In this document: piece after piece, positions 1 through 4,068 of the stretch | Position numbering within the stretch: the first letter of the stretch is position 1 | Layout: each line of letters opens with the position of its first letter | Made by a program: the position numbers and the translations under genes | Notes under the pieces: model-generated | Told to the model about the DNA's origin: nothing | Database searches by the model: none | The model's input: only the letters and a program-made list of their open reading frames with translations | Origin: CAWEHT01 sp963808455 | GTDB lineage: Bacteria; Chloroflexota; Anaerolineae; CG2-30-64-16 | Assembly (NCBI GenBank): GCA_963808455.1 | Contig: CAWEHT010000045.1 | Coordinates: 1 to 5,186, forward strand | Length of the DNA stretch: 5,186 nt | Direction: 5' to 3'

Positions 1-22
1 ACCGAGAAACTCCGGATCCGCG

Positions 23-1396
23 TCATGCCGCGGCGGGTGCCGGGGCTGAAACCAGGGTCATGCCGAGCTTGGCAGCCCGTTTTTCCAAATTGCGCAGCTC
101 GCGTTCACGGGCGCGTCGTTCGTACTCCTCACCTCCCAGGTCGTGGAAGGGTGCGCGATGCTTGAGCATGTAGAAAAAGGTGCGGGCGATCTTGTGCGCG
201 GTGGCCACGATGGCCTGCTTCTTGCCCAGCCGGGCGCGCATGCGGCGGTAGAACGCCCCGAAGACCGTGTCGGGGCTGCGACTGACCGACTGGGCGGCCA
301 TGCGGAAAGCTTGCCCAGCTCGGTTCTGCGTTTTCAGCGTCCGGCTGCGCAGCACCTTACCCCCCGAGATGTCGTTGTGCGGCGCCAGCCCCAGCCAGGA
401 TGCAAAGTGTTTGTCGGTGGGAAAGGCGCTCAAGTCGGTGCCGATCTCGGCCAGGATAGTCTGCACCGTGCTGGTGTTCAGCCCATTGATCGCCACCAGG
501 TCCACGCCCGCCCATTCGTACAGCAGCCGGCGGGCCTCATAGCTCGGGGCATTCTTGCTGTTGGTCTCCGGCTTGTCACGCCGATCCAGCGGCGGCAGGT
601 CGTCCGGCGGGACGCTCGGCTTGAGGTTGCTGAACTGGCGCTCGATTTCGGCGTCGCACTCCCTGAGTTGCTCGGTGTACGCATCGTAGAGGGCCAGCGC
701 TTGCTTGAGCGCAAACACGTGCTCCGGGCGGTAGTTGCCGGTCAGCGCCTTGGCGATCTCAGCCTCGCTTTTCTTGACCCCCGGTTGGCGCAAAGCGGCC
801 AGCTTCCAAGGATCCCGCTCGCCGGCCACGATGGCCCGGATGATGCTCAGGCCCGTCACGCCGGTGATATCCTTGACCGCCTGGGTCAACTGCACGTTCA
901 TTTGTGCCAGCGCCTTCTGCATGTGTTGGATGTGGGCCGCCCGATGCTCGATCAGCTCCGAGCGCTGGCGCAGGTAGGCCCGCAAGGCCACGATCTCGGC
1001 CTCTGGGCGGAAGGAGCCGCGCAGCAAGCCCACGCTGTGCAGCTCCTGCAGCCACTGGCAGTCCTGAATATCCGACTTGCGCCCAGGTGCGTTCTTGAAG
1101 TGGCGGGCATTGACCACAAAGACCTCGAAGCCCCGGGCTTCCAGCACCTCGTAGACCGGCACCCAATACACGCCGGTGGCTTCCAGGGCCACGGTATCCA
1201 CGCCGCAGGCTCGCAGCCAGTCGGCCAGGGCCTGCAGGTCCGGTGTGTAAGTGCCAAAGGGCCGCACCGGCTCGCCGCTGCGCTCTGGCGACACGGCCGC
1301 CCAGATTTCAGTGCTGCCGATATCCAGCCCGGCCGCATTCGGATGGATGATTTTCAGCCCTTCCCAAGCGGTGGGTTGCGATGCATTGCGACGCAT
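23..1396 (-). CDS. IS110-family DEDD transposase (recombinase)
   Basis: This is the recombinase that excises and inserts the element, in known relatives guided by a bridge RNA. From the ATG at 1396 it is 457 residues. The N-terminal RuvC-like DEDD domain shows D25 in GLDIGS, E72 in ALEATG, and D109 and D112 in GRKSDIQD. The C-terminal Transposase_20 domain begins around INGLNTSTVQTILAEIG and includes the SGGK motif with S344, the likely catalytic serine. A proline- and charge-rich stretch joins the two domains, and a charged tail of about 40 residues follows the last conserved block. An AGAGG sequence seven bases upstream supports the ATG at 1396 over the in-frame TTG at 1417. The stop is at 23-25. 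At 457 residues it is on the long side for the family. No frameshift or missing catalytic residue is seen, so it may be active. Confidence 0.95.
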   Translation of the reverse strand: MRRNASQPTAWEGLKIIHPNAAGLDIGSTEIWAAVSPERSGEPVRPFGTYTPDLQALADWLRACGVDTVALEATGVYWVPVYEVLEARGFEVFVVNARHFKNAPGRKSDIQDCQWLQELHSVGLLRGSFRPEAEIVALRAYLRQRSELIEHRAAHIQHMQKALAQMNVQLTQAVKDITGVTGLSIIRAIVAGERDPWKLAALRQPGVKKSEAEIAKALTGNYRPEHVFALKQALALYDAYTEQLRECDAEIERQFSNLKPSVPPDDLPPLDRRDKPETNSKNAPSYEARRLLYEWAGVDLVAINGLNTSTVQTILAEIGTDLSAFPTDKHFASWLGLAPHNDISGGKVLRSRTLKTQNRAGQAFRMAAQSVSRSPDTVFGAFYRRMRARLGKKQAIVATAHKIARTFFYMLKHRAPFHDLGGEEYERRARERELRNLEKRAAKLGMTLVSAPAPAAA

Positions 1397-1403
1397 GTGG
1401 TAA

Positions 1404-1408
1404 CCTCT
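1404..1408 (-). promoter_or_regulatory. Ribosome binding site fixing the transposase start
   Basis: On the minus strand AGAGG lies seven bases before the ATG at 1396. The competing upstream TTG at 1417 has no comparable sequence and lies close to the closing stem of the candidate bridge RNA, so the ATG is the better start. Confidence 0.6.
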
Positions 1409-1424
1409 GTCAGCCAAGAGTCTT

Positions 1425-1590
1425 GTGACATTCAGACCCGGTCAGGTTCCAAATCAATAAGCTACCGAACGGGGTCAGCGTCCAGCCCTAACGCCGCCAC
1501 CAATCATCGTGTCATGCCTGACCAGAACCAGTCTTCCAAACGGGCTGTGTCGCACCAAGTACGGTCCGGCCTTAGCTTGTCGAATGTCAC
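1425..1590 (-). ncRNA. Candidate IS110 bridge RNA
   Basis: Established knowledge: IS110-group elements encode a bridge RNA of roughly 170-180 nt in the non-coding end upstream of the recombinase, with two internal loops that pair with target and donor DNA. Seen here: the minus strand reads GTGACATTCGAC at 1590-1579 and GTCTGAATGTCAC at 1437-1425. These pair as a 12-bp stem with a single bulged U and enclose exactly the space between a -10 box and the transposase ribosome binding site. Just inside, AAGCTA (1578-1573) pairs with TAGCTT (1464-1459). Further in, GGTCAG (1523-1518) pairs with CTGACC (1478-1473), and a short GCGT/ACGC hairpin can form across 1494-1478. All three main stems are nested. 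Length (166 nt), position and architecture fit a bridge RNA. The guide segments cannot be assigned firmly without the element's exact ends. Confidence 0.62.
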
Positions 1591-1596
1591 CGGCCT

Positions 1597-1602
1597 ATTG
1601 TA
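1597..1602 (-). promoter_or_regulatory. Putative -10 box for the bridge RNA
   Basis: The minus strand has TACAAT here, one base from the sigma-70 consensus. It would start transcription about seven bases on, at 1590, the first base of the closing stem of the candidate bridge RNA. No good -35 box sits 16-18 bases upstream in the integrated form. In studied IS110 elements the -35 comes from the other end of the element once the circular form joins its ends, which would explain the absence. That explanation is inference. Confidence 0.45.
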
Positions 1603-1614
1603 TCCACTGCGTCA

Positions 1615-1668
1615 AGTTTCTTATCCGGTGTGTGCCGCCCCGGCGGCATGGGGCTCTTCTAAGAAACT
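1615..1668. repeat. Nested inverted repeat at the left edge of the IS
   Basis: A perfect 9-bp inverted repeat, agtttctta at 1615-1623 and taagaaact at 1660-1668, surrounds a second hairpin, TGCCGC at 1633-1638 and GCGGCA at 1643-1648 with a CCCG loop. There is no T-tract, so it is not a typical intrinsic terminator. It overlaps the uncertain left boundary of the IS and may be the end of the element, part of the target, or both. Confidence 0.5.
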
Positions 1669-1800
1669 CCTGGTACGGATTCTTCGCTGTGGTGCGTCGT
1701 TGACAGGCCTTGTGGGCACGGCCGCTCAGAATGACAGTCCAAGGGTTTCTTGTGTGCCACATGACCCTCTGCGGGGTCGTGGATGTCTCAGAATGACAGA
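1661..1800. repeat. Dispersed intergenic repeat, two degenerate units
   Basis: The 13-mer ctcagaatgacag occurs exactly at 1725-1737 and again at 1787-1799, 62 bases apart. Each copy is preceded by a small hairpin: GGCC/GGCC around 1706-1722, and GACCC/GGGTC at 1763-1778, the latter extended by CCAC/GTGG. The first unit also has attcttcgct near 1679. A pair of 13-mers, 1661-1673 and 1739-1751, is inverted with 11 of 13 matches. From memory, motifs of the form attcttcgct...ctcagaatgaca recur in intergenic DNA of many bacteria including Chloroflexota, but I cannot count copies here. I see no gene in 1626-1955. Confidence 0.55.
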
Positions 1801-1820
1801 CGCCGCTACCGAAGGGCTTC

Positions 1821-1856
1821 CCTGCACATGCGCTAGTTCACAGCGTAATGCGCAGG
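1821..1856. repeat. Imperfect hairpin upstream of the toxin-antitoxin promoter
   Basis: CCTGCACATGCGCT (1821-1834) pairs with AGCGTAATGCGCAGG (1842-1856) with one mismatch and one bulged base, around a 7-nt loop. No U-tract follows on either strand. It could be a protein-binding palindrome or a relic of the adjacent dispersed repeats. Its role is unknown. Confidence 0.4.
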
Positions 1857-1866
1857 CAAGACGCTG

Positions 1867-1875
1867 TGGTATACT
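1867..1875 (+). promoter_or_regulatory. Extended -10 promoter of the toxin-antitoxin operon
   Basis: TGGTATACT is an extended -10 element: TGn followed by TATACT at 1870-1875, one base from consensus. There is no convincing -35 box about 17 bases upstream, which is acceptable for an extended -10 promoter. Predicted transcription start is near 1882, giving a leader of about 75 nt before the DUF4258 gene. Confidence 0.5.
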
Positions 1876-1883
1876 CTCTGGGG

Positions 1884-1896
1884 CGGCAATGTGCCG
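1884..1896. promoter_or_regulatory. Candidate operator palindrome
   Basis: CGGCA, three bases, TGCCG: a perfect 5-bp inverted repeat lying at the predicted transcription start. The layout of two 5-bp arms around a short spacer is the same as the known operators of the E. coli mqsRA toxin-antitoxin operon, though the sequence differs. Binding by a protein of this operon is inference. Confidence 0.35.
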
Positions 1897-1955
1897 AAGA
1901 GTTCAGCCTTGATCGTAGTCCCGGCGCGTGCAGATCGATTGGAGAGTGAGTCGGG

Positions 1956-2240
1956 ATGCCCGGACGTGTGATCTTTCGGGTCCATGCCGTGCGCAGGATG
2001 TTCGAACGAAGTATCGGCGTGGATGAGGTCGTCCAGGCTATTGCGGCGGGCGAAACCATCGAGAGTTATCCTGACGACACGCCTTTTCCAAGCCGCCTGA
2101 TCCTGGCACGGGTTGGTGGAGACCCGTTACACGTCGTGATTGCCGATAATCAGGCAGACGGCGAGACGATCGTGATCACTGCCTATCGACCGGAACCAGG
2201 GGCCTGGGATGCCGGTTTCAGAAAGCGGGGCAAGTCATGA
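1956..2240 (+). CDS. DUF4258 family protein, probable toxin
   Basis: This 94-residue protein carries the full DUF4258 pattern: an N-terminal HAVRRMFERSI block (H10, R13, R14, M15, R18), a DEVVQAIAAGETIESYPDD helix-turn region, then FPSRLILARV, PLHVVIAD, and TIVITAYRP followed by a conserved W. DUF4258 proteins are often found next to small YgiT-type zinc-finger proteins and are predicted toxins of RelE-like or MqsR-like type. The activity of this protein is inferred, not seen. The start is firm: GGAGAG lies nine bases upstream, and an in-frame stop at 1947-1949 excludes anything earlier. It overlaps the next gene by four bases (ATGA), so the two are translationally coupled. The toxin-first order resembles mqsRA. 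It is full length for the family. Confidence 0.85.
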   Translation: MPGRVIFRVHAVRRMFERSIGVDEVVQAIAAGETIESYPDDTPFPSRLILARVGGDPLHVVIADNQADGETIVITAYRPEPGAWDAGFRKRGKS

Positions 2241-2464
2241 AATGCGTCATTTGCAAGCAGGCCGAAATCGCGCCTGGAGCGGCGACGGTCACGCTGGAGC
2301 GCGACGGAGTGACGTTGGTGGTCAAACAGGTGCCGGCCCTGGTCTGTCCCAATTGCGGCGAGGAGTATTTGGACGAGGAAGTCAGCGCGCAATTGCTGAG
2401 GCACGCTGAGGAAGTCGCGCGCCAGGGCACACAGGTGGAAATCAGACAGTACGTGGTTGCATGA
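2237..2464 (+). CDS. YgiT-type zinc-finger protein, probable antitoxin
   Basis: A 75-residue protein with two zinc-binding CxxC pairs, C3/C6 (CVIC) and C37/C40 (CPNC), spaced as in the N-terminal domain of MqsA/YgiT. Between them lies a beta-rich stretch (VTLERDGVTLVVKQVPALV). After CPNCGEEYLDEE comes one predicted helix, EVSAQLLRHAEEVARQ, and a short tail. MqsA of E. coli is 131 residues with a C-terminal helix-turn-helix that binds DNA. That domain is absent here, so this is a toxin-binding zinc finger on its own. GGGG at 2227-2230 is the likely ribosome binding site, inside the toxin gene. The 4-bp overlap with that gene implies coupled synthesis of the pair. Antitoxin function is inferred from family and context. 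Confidence 0.85.
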   Translation: MKCVICKQAEIAPGAATVTLERDGVTLVVKQVPALVCPNCGEEYLDEEVSAQLLRHAEEVARQGTQVEIRQYVVA

Positions 2465-2495
2465 ACCGCAGCTTGATCGTATCGCAAAGAAGTAC

Positions 2496-2500
2496 GGGAG
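2496..2500 (+). promoter_or_regulatory. Ribosome binding site supporting the rimO GTG start
   Basis: GGGAG lies seven bases before the GTG at 2508. This start gives MGLVYYLLTLGCPKN, about the length RimO proteins have before the LGCPKN motif. The alternative TTG at 2457 overlaps the antitoxin gene and adds 17 residues unlike the family. Confidence 0.5.
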
Positions 2501-2507
2501 TCGTTTT

Positions 2508-3865
2508 GTGGGACTTGTCTACTACTTATTGACCCTGGGTTGCCCGAAGAACAGCGTGAACAGCGAGGGGATGGCTATGTCCTTGCACGGCGCCGGCTTC
2601 AGCGGCACGGCCGTACCGGAGGAAGCCGACGTCCTGATCGTCAACACCTGCGGCTTTTTGGCCGCTGCCGAGGAGGAATCGCTGGCCGAGCTGCGCTCGC
2701 TGGCCGAAGCCAAGCGCCCCGGCCAGCTGCTGATCGCGGCCGGCTGCATGGCGCAGCGCGACGGCGAGCGCATCGCGCGCGAGGTGCCCGGCGTGGACGG
2801 GCTCCTGGGCACCCGCCGCTGGATGGAAATCGTGCCGTTCATCCGCTCGATGCGGGGTGGGGAAGGCCGGCGCGCGTTCGGGCGCTATGCGCTTTTGGGC
2901 GAGCCGGAGGCGCCGCTGCCTGCCACGACGCGCCCGCCCGTCGTGGCAGGCAGCGCCTACCTCAAGATCAGCGAAGGGTGCAACGCGCCGTGCGCTTTTT
3001 GCTCGATCCCCAGCTTCAAGGGCAAGCTGCGCAGCCGCCCCCAGGCCGGCATCATCGCCGAAGCCCAGGCGCTGGCCGCGCAGGGCGCGCAGAGATCATC
3101 CTGATCGCCCAGGATACCACCGACTACGGGCGCGATCTCGGCCAACCCGACGCGCTCCCCGAGCTGATGACCGGCATCCTGGACGCGACGCCGGAGCTGA
3201 GCTGGCTGCGGCTGATGTACGCCTACCCGGGGCACGTCAGCGAACGCCTGATCGAGGTCATGGCCGGCGAGCCGCGCATCTGTCACTATCTGGATATCCC
3301 GTTGCAGCACGGCTCCCCCGACATGCTCCGGCGCATGCATCGCCCGAGCAACGTCGAGAAGGTCTTGGGCACCATTGCCGCTATGCGCTCGGCGATGCCT
3401 GACATGGCCTTCCGCAGTACCTTCATCGTCGGGATGCCGGGCGAGACCGCGGCGGAATTTGCCGAGCTCATGGCCTTCGTGCGCGAGATCCGGTTCGACA
3501 AAGTCGGCGTGTTTACCTTCAGCCCGGAGCCGGGCACGCCTGCCGCCGGCATGCCCGATCAGGTGCCGGACGAACTGAAGGAGGAGCGCTATCGACAGGT
3601 GATGGCCGCCCAGCAGCGCATCTCGATGGCGCGCAACCAGGCCCAGGTCGGCCGACAGCTCGACGTGTTGGTGGAAAGTGCGGGCGAGCTGAAGGCCCGC
3701 CGCGGGCCGGTCGCGATGGCGCGCAGCTACCGTGACGCGCCCGAGGTCGATGGCCTCGTGGTGGTGCAGGACCACCTGCCGGTGGGCCGCATGGCGCGTG
3801 TCCGCATCACCGGCGCGCTGGAGTACGACCTGCTGGCGGAGCCGGCCTCCAAAGCGGCGCGCTGA
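2508..3865 (+). CDS. rimO: RimO, ribosomal protein S12 methylthiotransferase, interrupted by a frameshift
   Basis: RimO is a cytoplasmic radical-SAM enzyme that adds a methylthio group to the conserved aspartate of ribosomal protein S12. The N-terminal UPF0004 domain has its cluster cysteines at C12 (LGCPKN), C48 (NTCGF) and C80 (AGCMAQ). The radical-SAM domain has CNAPCAFC (C158, C162, C165). The C-terminal TRAM domain, about residues 383-447, contains SYRDAPEVDG, which with QDTTDYGRDLG points to RimO rather than MiaB. The reading frame breaks after Q195: the first frame stops at 3102-3104, while the rest of the protein continues one frame back from 3092 (EIILIAQDTTDYG). Adding one G to gcgcagagatc near 3092 restores about 452 residues, normal for RimO. 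Everything else is well preserved, so a recent deletion or a sequencing error is likelier than decay. It starts 43 bases after the antitoxin gene. Confidence 0.9.
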
Positions 3866-3880
3866 TAGGCCCACTTTCCC

Positions 3881-3909
3881 TTGATGCCAACCGTTTTCCG
3901 CGCTATAAT
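3881..3909 (+). promoter_or_regulatory. Sigma-70 type promoter for the downstream helicase-associated gene
   Basis: TTGATG at 3881-3886, a 17-base spacer, and a perfect TATAAT at 3904-3909. Predicted start of transcription is about 3916. It begins 15 bases after the rimO stop codon, with no obvious terminator between, so the next gene has its own promoter whatever happens upstream. Confidence 0.75.
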
Positions 3910-4068
3910 CGAACCGGTGTTCGCCGCTGCGGGCCATGCGGCCGCACGCGGCGCATCGAGCTCACCGGCCGGGAGCGCGCTCGCTGCCAAACGGGGCCCG
4001 CGTTAAGCGGATGAGGCCCGTGCCTGTCGCCTGCGACGTCTGCCTGACCGGCGTTTTGGGGCGGGCAC
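3910..4068 (+). other. Long, potentially structured 5' leader
   Basis: About 150 nt separate the promoter from the start codon at 4069, with no convincing gene inside. Several hairpins can form: CGAAC/GTTCG at about 3910-3922; GCCGCTGCGG (3923-3932) with CCGCA-c-GCGGC (3942-3952), ten pairs and one bulge; and ACGGGGCC (3991-3998) with GGCCCGT (4015-4021), containing an inner CGC/GCG hairpin. The region is very GC-rich, so some pairing is expected by chance. I recognise no riboswitch class. Confidence 0.4.

Larger units (their letters stand above)
1..1625 (-). mobile_element. IS110-family insertion sequence, outer ends not resolved
   Basis: The element consists of a DEDD transposase gene, a very short region after its stop codon (22 bases or more, running to the window edge), and a longer non-coding region of about 200 to 270 bases before its start. 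That asymmetry, with the long structured region upstream of the transposase, matches the IS110 group rather than the IS1111 group, where the long non-coding end lies downstream. No terminal inverted repeats are evident, as is usual for this family. The right end (transposase 3' side) lies at or beyond position 1. The left end is uncertain: a TACAAT box at 1597-1602 favours a boundary between about 1603 and 1625, while a 9-bp sequence shared with positions 5-13 favours about 1662-1670. Confidence 0.75.
1904..2481 (+). repeat. Short direct repeats bracketing the toxin-antitoxin pair
   Basis: CAGCCTTGATCGTA at 1904-1917 and CAGCTTGATCGTA at 2469-2481 differ by a single inserted C. They flank the DUF4258/YgiT-type gene pair, the second lying 27 bases before the rimO start codon. 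They may be coincidental, or may mark insertion of the gene pair into the region upstream of rimO. Confidence 0.3.

Noticed and set aside
1597..1615. TTGACG and TACAAT on the minus strand as one promoter
   Set aside because: The spacer is only seven bases, far too short for sigma-70; only the -10 part was kept.
143..1912. 589-codon plus-strand open frame opposite the transposase
   Set aside because: It is antisense to a clear IS110 transposase, has no recognisable domain, and is explained by the GC-rich codon use of the real gene.
3084..3104. Programmed -1 frameshifting in rimO
   Set aside because: No slippery heptamer occurs at the shift (cag aga tca), and rimO is not known to need recoding; a base deletion or error is simpler.
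3904..3917. GGTTCGA on the minus strand as a tRNA T-loop
   Set aside because: No acceptor, anticodon or D-arm pairing can be built around it; it overlaps the TATAAT promoter.
2957..3937. 326-codon minus-strand open frame opposite rimO
   Set aside because: It is a shadow of rimO; the plus strand has the conserved radical-SAM and TRAM motifs.
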